This document shows, one piece after another, positions 7,773-16,271 of a stretch of 41,706 bases of DNA. The stretch lies in the NCBI GenBank assembly GCA_947564265.1, contig CANOBK010000014.1, forward strand, positions 1 through 41,706. The letters run 5' to 3'. This DNA is from an uncultured Caryophanales bacterium (GTDB lineage Bacteria; Bacillota_I; Bacilli_A; RF39; UBA660). Position 1 is the stretch's first letter, and each line of letters starts with the position of its first letter. The notes beneath the pieces were generated by a model that saw nothing but the letters and a program-made list of their open reading frames with translations, was not told the DNA's origin and did not search any database. A program made the position numbers and the translations under genes.

Positions 7773-8759
7773 ATGGCTATAAAAATTGAGCCTGTGAATT
7801 CATATAGGATTGGAATTAATCAAAAAGTGGATTTAAAAATTACAGGAACAACAACAGAAGTGAAATATAACGAGCATAAAAATAGAGAACAAAATATTAA
7901 GAGAATTGATAAAGAACATTATCAAGTAATAAAAACAGGAGAAATAAAAGAAGTAAAACATAAAAAAACTAGAGCTGATAGTAAAGATACCGTAAGAAAT
8001 ACATTTAAAACACTAAGAGATTATATCAATGCAAATGCAACGAACGTATGTAATTCTTTATGGGTAACATTAACTTATAAAGAAAATATGACCGATAAAA
8101 AGCAAGTGGATAAAGATTTAGTGGATTTTATTAAAGCGATAAGAAAACTACAGAAAGGTAGAAAAATAGAATATATTAATGTATTTGAGCCACAAGGGAG
8201 AGGTGCTTGGCATTGTCATTGTATTTTAATATTTGATGAAATAGCACCTTATATTAGTAATAAGAAAATTGCTGAATGTTGGGGGCATGGAAATACTAAA
8301 ACAAAACGGGCATACGATTTTGATAATTTAGGAGCATATTTAACAGCGTATTTAAGTGATATGGAATTAAAAGAAGTAAAAAAATTGGGTATGGATTATA
8401 ATGAAAAAGATATTAAAGAAGTTGAAATTGATAATAAAACGAAGAAAGTAGTTAAAAATGCAAGATTAGCTTTATATAAACCGAGTGAGAGGATATTCAG
8501 TAAATCAAATGGAATTAAGAAGCCAACTATTGTACGTGATATAGAATATGGATTAGCATTAAAAAAAATAGGACAGCCATATCCTACTTTCGTTAAGGGA
8601 TTTAAGATTATCATACGTGATAAGGAGAGGGAGTTCTCTAATCTAATATATAAAGAATTTTATAATACAAGAGCTGAGTATGTGCTTCAACTCCAAGAAA
8701 ATGGAACATATAAAAGAGTACTTAATAAGTGGAGAGATAGAAATACGTACCTCATCTAA
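7773..8759 (+). CDS. HUH-family replication initiator
   Basis: Predicted to nick one strand at the replication origin and start rolling-circle replication. The 328-residue protein has the HUH motif as HCH at about residues 147-149 in GRGAWHCHCILIF, preceded by the conserved SLWVTLTYKE strand (about 95-104). Two tyrosines in a YLTAY (YxxxY) arrangement at about 189 and 193 match two-tyrosine initiators of phage and plasmid Rep proteins. The ATG at 7773 follows AAGGAG by 7 nt; an upstream in-frame ATG at 7755 lacks a site. It could alternatively drive mobilization, but no relaxase partners are present. Confidence 0.8.
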   Translation: MAIKIEPVNSYRIGINQKVDLKITGTTTEVKYNEHKNREQNIKRIDKEHYQVIKTGEIKEVKHKKTRADSKDTVRNTFKTLRDYINANATNVCNSLWVTLTYKENMTDKKQVDKDLVDFIKAIRKLQKGRKIEYINVFEPQGRGAWHCHCILIFDEIAPYISNKKIAECWGHGNTKTKRAYDFDNLGAYLTAYLSDMELKEVKKLGMDYNEKDIKEVEIDNKTKKVVKNARLALYKPSERIFSKSNGIKKPTIVRDIEYGLALKKIGQPYPTFVKGFKIIIRDKEREFSNLIYKEFYNTRAEYVLQLQENGTYKRVLNKWRDRNTYLI

Positions 8760-8875
8760 AATCTCTTTTATATATAAAGTTTAATTTAATTAAATCATTA
8801 AATAACTTTTTCATTTTTATTCCAATTTCAATTTAAAATTTCTTCTATTTACTAAGGGTTTTACAGGTTTAGGTT

Positions 8876-8905
8876 GGAGAGTAAAATTAAATTTTTATTC
8901 TCTAC
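8876..8905. repeat. Inverted repeat between rep and the next gene
   Basis: GAGAGTAAAA and TTTTTATTCTC flank a short AT loop, with one extra base in the right arm. It is not followed by a T-run, so it may be an operator or origin element. The rest of 8760-8979 is AT-rich and shows no gene. Confidence 0.3.
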
Positions 8906-8979
8906 TTACTATTTGTTCTATTTAGATTTATAGAAGTGATTTTATATATTTAAGTAGATTAGTGATAAGGATTAAGAAG

Positions 8980-9366
8980 ATGAGTTTATTTGAAAGTATT
9001 GATAATTTAAAAAATTTTACAACATTAAAAGAAGTAGTAAAGAAAACAGAAGATCCGATTGTTACACGTATTTCATTATATTATGGAATTGATAAGGTAG
9101 TGGAAATTGATTTATGTGAAGCTGTAAAAGGCTTTAATAAATTTAATGATAAAGGTTATCTTGTAGCAAATATGGAACCTTTTATTTTAGATGAACCATA
9201 TCAAGGATTTTTTACAACACTTAATGAAGTAAAAGAAATAATAGTTCATCTTAGTGATGATACTAAAAAAGAATATGGTATTACTTGGTGTTCACCATTC
9301 AATGAGATAGCTGATAATATGTATATTATGTTATTTGAAACTAAAAGTGGTGGATATTATAATTAG
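8980..9366 (+). CDS. Hypothetical protein, 128 aa
   Basis: Not recognised. A soluble, acidic protein of the integrated element with no signal peptide. An in-frame GTG at 8962 could extend it, but the ATG at 8980 is preceded by AAGGA at a good distance. The second half (LNEVKEIIVHLSDDTKKEYG) is helical, and the C-terminus ends in a glycine-rich tail. It lies in the replication module between the HUH initiator and the SSB-like gene, so an accessory replication or copy-control role is possible. Confidence 0.55.
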   Translation: MSLFESIDNLKNFTTLKEVVKKTEDPIVTRISLYYGIDKVVEIDLCEAVKGFNKFNDKGYLVANMEPFILDEPYQGFFTTLNEVKEIIVHLSDDTKKEYGITWCSPFNEIADNMYIMLFETKSGGYYN

Positions 9367-9482
9367 AATTCTAAATTATAGAGTTCTTTTTTCTTTCTTA
9401 AATCTAAATATGGCTCGTTTTTAAGTGAATTTTCATATAAAATATTAAATAGAGTAATCAAAGCTAGCTAATTAAGTGATTA

Positions 9483-9550
9483 TTCGTTGTTTATTTCAAC
9501 TATAAACAGCTTTATCATAAAATTAATGTAATTATGTTGAAACAAACGAA
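9483..9550. repeat. Imperfect long inverted repeat
   Basis: TTCGTTGTTTATTTCAAC (9483-9500) and GTTGAAACAAACGAA (9536-9550) are near inverted copies separated by 35 bp. The gap 9367-9624 has no gene. Its place in the replication module makes a single-strand origin or regulator-binding site possible. Confidence 0.35.
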
Positions 9551-9624
9551 ACTCTTTAAATATCGGTATTTATGAGTGAATTTAAAGTGAATAGAAATTA
9601 TAACAAGATAGGAAGTGATTTAAA

Positions 9625-9894
9625 TTGAATTATGTTGTATTAGTAGGTAGAATAAAAGAATTAGAAGAAACTAATTTGTTATTAAAAGTAAATAAATCTT
9701 TTAAAAATGAAAATGGTATATATGAAAGTGATTTAATTCCATGTGTAATAAAAGGTAATATTGCTAAGGCTACAAATGAGCATTGTAATATAGGAGATGT
9801 TGTTGGTATAAAGGGAACATTAGAAAATAAAGATAAATTATATGTATTAGCTGATAAAATATCGTTTCTATCTTCTAAAAAAGTTGAATCTTAA
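9625..9894 (+). CDS. SSB-like OB-fold protein
   Basis: An 89-residue protein that reads like a short single-stranded DNA-binding protein. It opens with NYVVLVGRIKEL, the first OB-fold strand of SSB, continues with ESDLIPCVIKGNIAKATNEHCNIGDVVGIKGTLE (the strand-helix-strand core with the Gly-Asp before the Val-rich strand), and ends YVLADKISFLSSKK. It lacks the long acidic C-terminal tail of housekeeping SSB. The start has a modest GGAAGTGATTTAAATTG context; the codon is ATG right after TTG. In this element it would coat the strand displaced during rolling-circle replication. Confidence 0.7.
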   Translation: MNYVVLVGRIKELEETNLLLKVNKSFKNENGIYESDLIPCVIKGNIAKATNEHCNIGDVVGIKGTLENKDKLYVLADKISFLSSKKVES

Positions 9895-9932
9895 TAACTA
9901 TAAAAATTATAATAAATGAGGTGGTTTAAAGT

Positions 9933-10241
9933 ATGATACGTACTTCAATGGATGATATTAGTGATGAAGAATTTGATAAAATAGTATTTCCTTTTGATGA
10001 AGCAATAACAAAGTATATTGATAATATGGTATATGATTATATGGCATATTATATTGCTACAGGATATAAAATGAGTGCAATATGGAATTCATCGTTAAAA
10101 GCACATTGTAATTCTTCTATGGATAATATTTCTAGTATTGATAATTTTGATTATAATAAAATTAAGGAAATCTTAAAGGAAAAATACAAATTAAAAATTG
10201 TAAATGATGAACAACTAGAAATTGAAGAAATAAAAAAATAG
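9933..10241 (+). CDS. Hypothetical protein, 102 aa
   Basis: Not recognised. A small acidic protein with a Tyr-rich central helix (YIDNMVYDYMAYYIATGYKM, about residues 29-48) and a charged C-terminal helix. The helix is amphipathic rather than membrane-spanning. GAGGTGG lies 11 nt before the ATG. It follows the SSB-like gene by 38 bp and is probably co-transcribed with it. It faces a convergent regulator gene that starts 14 bp beyond its stop. Confidence 0.55.
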   Translation: MIRTSMDDISDEEFDKIVFPFDEAITKYIDNMVYDYMAYYIATGYKMSAIWNSSLKAHCNSSMDNISSIDNFDYNKIKEILKEKYKLKIVNDEQLEIEEIKK

Positions 10242-10255
10242 CTATTGTGTAATAG

Positions 10256-10465
10256 TTATTTTTTGTTGGTTTCTTTTAGTTGCTTTAAATCATCTTCACT
10301 TATATTTCTTAAAGCAAATTCGATACACTCATTTAATAAGCGATTAACTGATATATTAGTTTGTTTTGATAATTCGTTAATTTTGCTCATGGTATATTGT
10401 TTTAATCTAATGGTTTTTAATACACTTTGTTCTTCATCTAAATTAGGTAAAGTAAATTTTTCCAT
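10256..10465 (-). CDS. Ribbon-helix-helix (CopG/Arc-type) regulator
   Basis: A 69-residue protein with the pattern of ribbon-helix-helix DNA-binding proteins: the strand SVLKTIRLKQY, helix TMSKINELSKQTN, a turn with Ile-Ser, and helix VNRLLNECIEFAL. Such proteins bind DNA as dimers and often control plasmid copy number, partition or toxin-antitoxin operons. A textbook AGGAGG lies just upstream of the ATG on the minus strand, which shows that this strand, not the overlapping plus-strand frame, is the coding one. No toxin partner is adjacent on that strand. It is divergent from the zinc-ribbon genes at 10616. Confidence 0.75.
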   Translation of the reverse strand: MEKFTLPNLDEEQSVLKTIRLKQYTMSKINELSKQTNISVNRLLNECIEFALRNISEDDLKQLKETNKK

Positions 10466-10615
10466 CTTGCACCTCCTAATATAAGTATCGCTTTCTATAA
10501 CTAAATTATAAAATTATGTATTACTTTTTGTAAGTTACACAAATTGTAGTACAAATGTAGTATAAACATAAAAATTATGATATAATTATAAGTAATAAAA
10601 GAGGAGTGAGTTTAT

Positions 10616-11698
10616 ATGTCATTAATAAAATGTCCTGAGTGTGGGAAAAAAGTAAATAGTACAGATAATATATGCAATAGTTGTGGTCATCCTTTAAATA
10701 AAACAGAAAAAAATAAGAATAAAAGTAAAAAAAATCTTAAATTGTATTTAGTATTTATTGTAGTTGCAATTATTTTAATAGTAGTATTTTGTATGTTTTT
10801 TTCTTCAAAAAAGAAAGAAAGTATAAGTAAACTTTATGTTGCATGTTTTGAAAACAATAATATATGTATTGAAGAAGAAGAGTTAGAGCAAATGTTTACT
10901 AATACTACAAATACAGATATAAATTCATTAGTTTTTTTACTTGATGAAGCTCTTTTAAAAAATATTTATCCAAACGAAAGTAATAAAGCTCAAAAATATG
11001 CAAATGAGATATTAGATTCATACAAAGAACAATTTGATGATGAAGAAATGTATTTACAAGCTTTAAGTTATTATGGATATAGTTCAGCCGAAGAAGCAAG
11101 AAGAAGTTTTTTACTAACCTTTTATCAAAATAAAGCAATTGAAGATTACGCAAGAAAACAAATAACTCAAGAAAAAATTGAAAAATATTATGAAAATAAA
11201 ATAAGAGATAGTATAGAAGTTTCACATATACTAATAAATCCTAACAATGATGGCTTGGAAAAAGCAAAGAATATTATTAAATCATTAGACAACGGAGGAA
11301 ACTTTTCTGAACTTGCTAAACAAAATTCATATGATTTATCAACTAAAAATAAAGGTGGGTACTTAGGATATATAGATAAAGATGACGTAGAAGAAACATT
11401 TTATGAAGCAGCATTGAATTTAAAAATTAATGAGTATTCTAAGGAGCCGATATTAACAGATTATGGGTATCATATAATTTTAAAAACTTCAGAAAGTAAA
11501 AAACCAACTTTAAAGGAAGTGGAAGAAAAAATTATTTCAAAACTTATAGAAGAGTTAATGAGTTTTGATGCACAATTTGGTGTAAATGCACTGATAGAAC
11601 TTAGAAATGAATATGGATTAAAAATTTATGATGATACTTTGAAAACAAAATATGATAAATATTTAGAAAATACATTATCAAATAAAGTGAGAGAGTGA
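10616..11698 (+). CDS. Zinc-ribbon, membrane-anchored parvulin-type PPIase
   Basis: A 360-residue protein predicted to sit in the membrane with a foldase domain outside. An N-terminal zinc ribbon has Cys at 6, 9, 20 and 23, followed by a Lys-rich linker, one membrane segment at about 41-63, a helical SurA/PrsA-like chaperone arm, and a parvulin (PpiC) domain at about 200-305 with VSHILI, GGNFSELAKQNSYDLSTKNKGGYLGYI and the closing DYGYHIILK. PrsA is normally a lipoprotein without a zinc ribbon, so the architecture is unusual. GAGGAG precedes the ATG. It is followed at once by a second gene with the same zinc-ribbon and anchor. Confidence 0.8.
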   Translation: MSLIKCPECGKKVNSTDNICNSCGHPLNKTEKNKNKSKKNLKLYLVFIVVAIILIVVFCMFFSSKKKESISKLYVACFENNNICIEEEELEQMFTNTTNTDINSLVFLLDEALLKNIYPNESNKAQKYANEILDSYKEQFDDEEMYLQALSYYGYSSAEEARRSFLLTFYQNKAIEDYARKQITQEKIEKYYENKIRDSIEVSHILINPNNDGLEKAKNIIKSLDNGGNFSELAKQNSYDLSTKNKGGYLGYIDKDDVEETFYEAALNLKINEYSKEPILTDYGYHIILKTSESKKPTLKEVEEKIISKLIEELMSFDAQFGVNALIELRNEYGLKIYDDTLKTKYDKYLENTLSNKVRE

Positions 11699-11703
11699 TT
11701 TTA

Positions 11704-12675
11704 ATGAGTTTAATAAAATGTACAAAATGTGGCAAAGATATAAGTAGTAAAGCAACAAAGTGTGTTCATTGTGGATTATCATTAAAAAATAAAGAAAGTG
11801 AAAAAATATCAAAAAATGATAAAAAGAAAATAATAGTTTTAACTGCTATTGCTGTTATAACATTTTTAGTGATTATTGCTGTTTATTTTATAATTAATCA
11901 AGATAAAGTGGAAGAACTTAGTTTAGAAGAAATATTATCAAAGTATACTTGGATAAGCGATAATGAGGGTGTTACTAAAATTAATTTTGATAATTTTAGC
12001 TTAGATTCAGATTATTATAATTCGGGCTCTTGCACTATCTATTCAGATTTTATTAATAAAAATCCATCTATAAAAATAAATGAAAATAGCTGTCTTGTTA
12101 CTACAAATAGAGAAGAAAATAGTTTGAAAGTCTTGTTTACTTCTAGCGGTAGAAGTGGAGCAAGCGAAAATATGGAATTAAAACTTAAATTTAATAAAGA
12201 AACTTCTGAATTAGAATTGATTGATAATGCGGATACAATTTATAAAAAAAATTTAAAGGAAGTTTTTCCCACTACAAAAGAAGAGCCATATTTTAAAACA
12301 TATAATATAACAAATAAATATAAAGAGAAAAAAGCATATTTAGATTTATATAGAGATAATTATTGTGAAATTAGTTTTAAAGATTTTGCTGGAGTTCAAT
12401 CATTAGGTGGTGGAACTTACATAAATATTACTTATAACGATGGAGAATGCACTTATGAAAAAGTTGGAGATTTGGATTTCATAATTAAATATAAAGGTAC
12501 TTTCAGTACTACTGTAAATGTGGAAGGATTAAATAAACCACAATATAATTATGTATTCCAAACTGAAAATCAAGAAATGAAGATAACTTTTGAAGATATG
12601 AATTATAAAGACTTCACTATTACTAATGGTGTATATGACTCTATAAATGGTGCTATTTATTTTAAATCAAAATAG
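11704..12675 (+). CDS. Zinc-ribbon, single-pass membrane protein
   Basis: A 323-residue partner of the preceding gene. Its N-terminus begins MSLIKC and has Cys at 6, 9, 20 and 23, exactly the spacing of the parvulin protein, then a Lys-rich linker and a membrane segment at about 41-63. The rest (about 75-323) is a beta-rich, Asn/Thr-rich, presumably extracytoplasmic region with repeated short strands, which I do not recognise. An in-frame GTG at 11695 is less likely than the ATG at 11704. Stop and start are 5 nt apart, so coupling with the foldase is likely. Confidence 0.7.
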   Translation: MSLIKCTKCGKDISSKATKCVHCGLSLKNKESEKISKNDKKKIIVLTAIAVITFLVIIAVYFIINQDKVEELSLEEILSKYTWISDNEGVTKINFDNFSLDSDYYNSGSCTIYSDFINKNPSIKINENSCLVTTNREENSLKVLFTSSGRSGASENMELKLKFNKETSELELIDNADTIYKKNLKEVFPTTKEEPYFKTYNITNKYKEKKAYLDLYRDNYCEISFKDFAGVQSLGGGTYINITYNDGECTYEKVGDLDFIIKYKGTFSTTVNVEGLNKPQYNYVFQTENQEMKITFEDMNYKDFTITNGVYDSINGAIYFKSK

Positions 12676-12793
12676 ACCTAAAATAAAATTAGTAGAAGAA
12701 AGAAAATAAAATAGGAGCAATCCTATTTTTTCTTTATAGCTCGATTTTTAATTTAAAGTATCTTATTTTAAATATAAAGGAAGTGATTTATTC

Positions 12794-13165
12794 ATGGCAA
12801 AAGATGATGAAGTAAAGCGAGTTCTTAATCTTATTAATAAAATACATAGTTTAAGTGATGAAGTATTGCTTAGTAGCTCCACTACTACTTATGAAGAATA
12901 TAAAAAAGAGCTATTAAGAATTATTAATCTTGATAGCAATATTATTGAGTATGAGCTTAACGAGGGAGAAATCATATTTTTAAATGTATTAGAGGCTTTA
13001 AATGAAAAGTATAGTTATTGTATAAGAAAAGATTTTAGAGAGATTATATTAAAGTTAATAGCCGAATTAAAAGAAGTTGTTTATCCAGAGCATGAATTAA
13101 AAGATTATCCTATTGCTAAGTTTCGAGTAGTTGAACGAATAACGTATGATCCAAGCGATGAATAA
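12794..13165 (+). CDS. Hypothetical protein, 123 aa
   Basis: Not recognised. A soluble, mostly helical acidic protein with no membrane segment. GGAAGTGATTTATTC precedes the ATG, the same upstream context found at other genes of this element (for example GGAAGTGATTTAAA before the SSB-like gene). It ends shortly before a convergent HTH-protein gene. Low GC matches the element. Confidence 0.55.
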   Translation: MAKDDEVKRVLNLINKIHSLSDEVLLSSSTTTYEEYKKELLRIINLDSNIIEYELNEGEIIFLNVLEALNEKYSYCIRKDFREIILKLIAELKEVVYPEHELKDYPIAKFRVVERITYDPSDE

Positions 13166-13240
13166 TAAAAATGAGTACATATATAGTAAAAAAGAACCAA
13201 TTAAATGATAGAAAGTGAAAATCTATGTTTAAGGTTCTTT

Positions 13241-13888
13241 TTATAATCCACAATTTTTTTTGAAAAAAATTTTTAAATCATCTCTGTAAATATCTAGTAT
13301 CGGGTATTCCCTACAAATACGATTAACTGCTATATAAATTTCTTCTGTTGGATTTTTATCAAAGAAGTTTATGATATCATCCTTAAATATATCAAGTGAA
13401 GAAATTTTTAATTCATTTAATAATCTTTTATCAGGTTTATAGTGAGTATAATATCCTTCTTCTCTGTTTTTTCTAAACCTTAATGTTTTTCTTAAAAACG
13501 TTCTTATTTGTGTTTCACTACGTTTAATTCCTGTAAGTTGTTCTATTCTTAAGGTAGCTTCTTTAAACGTTTTAAAAGGTGCAACATAAAATTCATTTGC
13601 TATTTTTAGTGAATATGTTTGTAGCTTGGATATATTTGTAATTCTTTTTCTTTCTAGCTTTCTAATAAATGATACACCTCTTCCAGTATTCCACTTATTA
13701 ACATAAGAATATAAAGTTCTTCTGCTTATCTCATATAAATCCATTATTTCTTCTACAGAATATCCATAATAATAATCTAATATAACCATACAAAATTTTT
13801 TAGCAGTTTCATTTGAGTTGTTATTAGCATTATTTTTTAAAAGTGAAATTTGGCTGTTGCTTAAATTAAGTTTTCTCTCTCTAGCCAT
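13241..13888 (-). CDS. IS630-like helix-turn-helix protein without DDE domain
   Basis: A 215-residue protein whose first 140 residues resemble the DNA-binding part of IS630-type transposases: a helix-turn-helix with GYSVEEIMDLYEISRRTLYSYVNKW (about residues 43-67) and a second one ending SETQIRTFLRKTLRFRKN. The DDE catalytic domain that should follow is absent; the last 70 residues are a different charged helical region. It may be a domesticated regulator or a truncated transposase. The ATG at 13888 has GGAGCTGG upstream; the frame extends to a TTG at 13903. Complementary terminal repeats of an IS were not found nearby. Confidence 0.65.
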   Translation of the reverse strand: MARERKLNLSNSQISLLKNNANNNSNETAKKFCMVILDYYYGYSVEEIMDLYEISRRTLYSYVNKWNTGRGVSFIRKLERKRITNISKLQTYSLKIANEFYVAPFKTFKEATLRIEQLTGIKRSETQIRTFLRKTLRFRKNREEGYYTHYKPDKRLLNELKISSLDIFKDDIINFFDKNPTEEIYIAVNRICREYPILDIYRDDLKIFFKKNCGL

Positions 13889-14164
13889 AAAAACCAGCTC
13901 CAATACAATTATATCATAAGTGCAACCAAATCCCTATATTTTTGTTTTTAAAATCTCTCAATCCCTTATATATAAAGGCTTTCCAAAATTTTTAGCAATT
14001 CGTATAGAAGAGTTGTAATCGAAATTAAATTTTCCGTTGGCGAAACCTATTCTAAAAAATAGGTAGTGGAATAATTTAGTCGAGATTAAAAATATTAGGA
14101 AAGGTTGTGATGGTTATATAAAAGAAATTAAAAAAAGAAGTTATTAGTTAGGAGATGATTTATT

Positions 14165-14815
14165 ATGAATAACGATTTTTTTATTAATGAAGAATATAGA
14201 AATTATATTGAAAGTTTAAATGATGATATCAAATCAGCATTTATAACGGAATTTACAGAAAAAAAGAGTGAGAACAAAGATAAATTATTGCATGATAAAA
14301 TATTTGATGAGGCATGGGAACTTGAAAATAGACCTGATATAGAAGAAAATCGAAAATTGTTGGGAATAACACTCTTTGATGACTTTGCTCCTGTTTTAAC
14401 ACTTCCTATGTCTGTTATAGAAGATTTGTTTATGGCTGATATTAAAGTTAATCATATGGAGTTTTCTTGCATTAGAGATGAGTATAAATATCATAAAAAT
14501 TTCTTTTGTGGGTGTTTTAGCTTGTATGTAAAAAAAGATAAATTAACCGAATTCATGACCAATAGACTTCTTACTTTGCCCGATATTGTTGGTGTAGATT
14601 TGATATATGAAAATCAGCCAAATGAGTATTATTTTCTTCAATCTGCATATGAAAAAGGAAAAGAACCTTTGTTATTGGAAGCAGAGGAAGAAGATGATTT
14701 TGATGGTGTTTATAGCAACAACTTATGTCAAATGGTTGGGGAATGTAGTTGGGATGATAGCCAACTTCAATTAAGCATAAGAGAGTCTAATATACCAAGA
14801 AATAAAAGAAATTAG
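14165..14815 (+). CDS. Hypothetical protein, 216 aa
   Basis: Not recognised. A strongly acidic soluble protein with a charged helical N-terminus, a beta-rich centre (CGCFSLYVKKDKLTEF and LPDIVGVDLIYE) and an acidic patch near residues 174-184. TAGGAGATG lies 7 nt before the ATG. It stands alone between the HTH protein and the recombinase cluster. The 13889-14164 gap upstream contains only a small hairpin, CCTATT..AATAGG near 14047-14064, and promoter-like AT tracts. Confidence 0.55.
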   Translation: MNNDFFINEEYRNYIESLNDDIKSAFITEFTEKKSENKDKLLHDKIFDEAWELENRPDIEENRKLLGITLFDDFAPVLTLPMSVIEDLFMADIKVNHMEFSCIRDEYKYHKNFFCGCFSLYVKKDKLTEFMTNRLLTLPDIVGVDLIYENQPNEYYFLQSAYEKGKEPLLLEAEEEDDFDGVYSNNLCQMVGECSWDDSQLQLSIRESNIPRNKRN

Positions 14816-14864
14816 GCGTATAGCTTAAAGTGTACTTTTGGCAATACTGAAATATCCGTTATAA

Positions 14865-14934
14865 AAGTGTTTATAAAACACCAATTCATGATTTTTGCAA
14901 TATTTCTTATGTTTTTGGTGTTTTTGCAACACTT
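14865..14934. repeat. Inverted repeats upstream of the resolvase
   Basis: AAAACACC (14875-14882) and GGTGTTTT (14917-14924) are inverted 34 bp apart, and GTGTTT/AAACAC forms a smaller palindrome at 14867-14880. TTTTTGCAA also occurs twice (14892-14900 and 14921-14929). Serine resolvases usually act at such sites next to their own gene, so this may be a res-like site. Confidence 0.35.
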
Positions 14935-14994
14935 CAGGCTCGATCTTTGTAGATGTTGTCACATATAATTAATTTCATTAAGGAGGTGTTATGT

Positions 14995-15609
14995 GTGGCT
15001 AATAGAGTTTATGGATATGCCCGTGTTAGTAGTAAAGACCAAAATGAAGAACGACAAATTCAAGCTTTAATAGAAAATGGTGTGCCAGAAAATTTTATTT
15101 TTGTAGATAAAATTAGTGGCAAAAATATGGACAGACCTCAATTAAATGTATTGAAGAATGCTTTAAGAGAGGGAGATACATTATTTATAAAGTCATTAGA
15201 TAGAATTTCTCGTAACTATACAGATACAAAGAAATTTTTTCAGTATCTACAAGAAAATAAAATTGATATTGTAGTAATAGATATGCCATTACTAGATACA
15301 AGGCAATATAAAGATTTACTTGGAACATTTATTTTTGATTTAGTGGTTAATATTTTGGCGTACTTTAGCGAAAACGAACGCAAATACATAAAAAAAAGGC
15401 AAAGAGAGGGAATCGACTTATATTTGAAAACTGGGAAAACTAAAACTGGTAATCGAATGGGAAGACCTACTCTTCCACGTAGTACTAACTGGTGCGAAGT
15501 TTATGAGAAGTGGAACAATAAAGAAATTACAGCAAGAAAAGCTATGGAATTACTAGGTGGAATTAAACCAAATAAATTTTATGCTTGGGTAAAAGAAGAA
15601 AGAAGTTGA
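14995..15609 (+). CDS. Small serine recombinase (resolvase/invertase type)
   Basis: A 204-residue recombinase. The catalytic Ser is at residue 12 in VYGYARVSS, with SLDRISRN carrying the active-site arginines and a C-terminal helix-turn-helix starting around GRPTLPRS. Its size and domain order fit resolvases and invertases, which act on sites near their gene. AAGGAGG at 14980-14986 sits 8 nt before a GTG at 14995, so this is preferred over the in-frame ATG at 14953. It is the first of three recombinase genes with gaps of only 5-6 bp. Confidence 0.85.
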   Translation: MANRVYGYARVSSKDQNEERQIQALIENGVPENFIFVDKISGKNMDRPQLNVLKNALREGDTLFIKSLDRISRNYTDTKKFFQYLQENKIDIVVIDMPLLDTRQYKDLLGTFIFDLVVNILAYFSENERKYIKKRQREGIDLYLKTGKTKTGNRMGRPTLPRSTNWCEVYEKWNNKEITARKAMELLGGIKPNKFYAWVKEERS

Positions 15610-15615
15610 TTTAAA

Positions 15616-16266
15616 ATGAAAGAAGATACAAAGAGAATTTGTATTTATAATAGAAAAGATATGCTATTTAGTGGTGTATATGAATTTAAAACCATTAATG
15701 GCGTTAGAACTACTCGCAAAGTTGTCGGATATGGTGCTAGTGAAAAAACTAAACCAATGGGACTTTTAGAGTATGTAAAGGAATTAAAGAAAGAGGAAAA
15801 AATGAATAATATTGAAACTAAACCAGAAGTTGCTATCTATGGTAGATTAGCATATAAAGATGATAAAGGAATAATACAACAAGAAAAAGCAGTATTAGAT
15901 TATTGTAATGAAAAAGGATATAAAGTTTATAAGAGTTATATAGATAATGGTTTTAGTGGAAATAATAAAACAAGACCTAGTTTAAATCTTATGTTGGAAG
16001 ATTTAAAAAAAGGAAAGTTCACTAAAATTGTAATACTTAAACTTGATAAATTATCAAGAAATATGAGCCATCTTGTAGCATTAGAAGAAGAAATTAGAAA
16101 ATATAATTGTGACATAGAGTCGGTTTTGGATAATTTTGATACATCTACTGCTAATGATAAGTCGATTATGAATATACTAGATATATTTGCACAAATGGAA
16201 AAAGAGTTAATCAAGGATAGAATAATTAATGGAATTAAAAAGAACCTACAAAAATCTAAGGAGTGA
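15616..16266 (+). CDS. Serine recombinase homologue lacking the catalytic Ser
   Basis: A 216-residue protein with a 60-residue unrecognised N-terminal part and then the catalytic-domain fold of large serine recombinases (EVAIYGRLAYKD to the helix ending LIKDRIING). The nucleophile position is Ala79 in GRLAY instead of Ser, and the usual LDRLSRN reads LDKLSRN, losing one active-site Arg. The zinc-ribbon and coiled-coil regions of large recombinases are missing. An internal ATG at 15802 with AAAGAGG upstream could give a shorter form. It may be a regulatory or structural partner of the next gene, or a decayed copy. Confidence 0.75.
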   Translation: MKEDTKRICIYNRKDMLFSGVYEFKTINGVRTTRKVVGYGASEKTKPMGLLEYVKELKKEEKMNNIETKPEVAIYGRLAYKDDKGIIQQEKAVLDYCNEKGYKVYKSYIDNGFSGNNKTRPSLNLMLEDLKKGKFTKIVILKLDKLSRNMSHLVALEEEIRKYNCDIESVLDNFDTSTANDKSIMNILDIFAQMEKELIKDRIINGIKKNLQKSKE

Positions 16267-16271
16267 TTTAA

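Noticed and set aside
10256-10465. Toxin-antitoxin pair with the RHH protein as antitoxin
   Set aside because: No adjacent small toxin gene on the same strand; copy control is the simpler reading.
10245-10484. Plus-strand open frame opposite the RHH gene
   Set aside because: It lacks a ribosome-binding site and overlaps a minus-strand gene with a perfect AGGAGG and a recognisable RHH fold.
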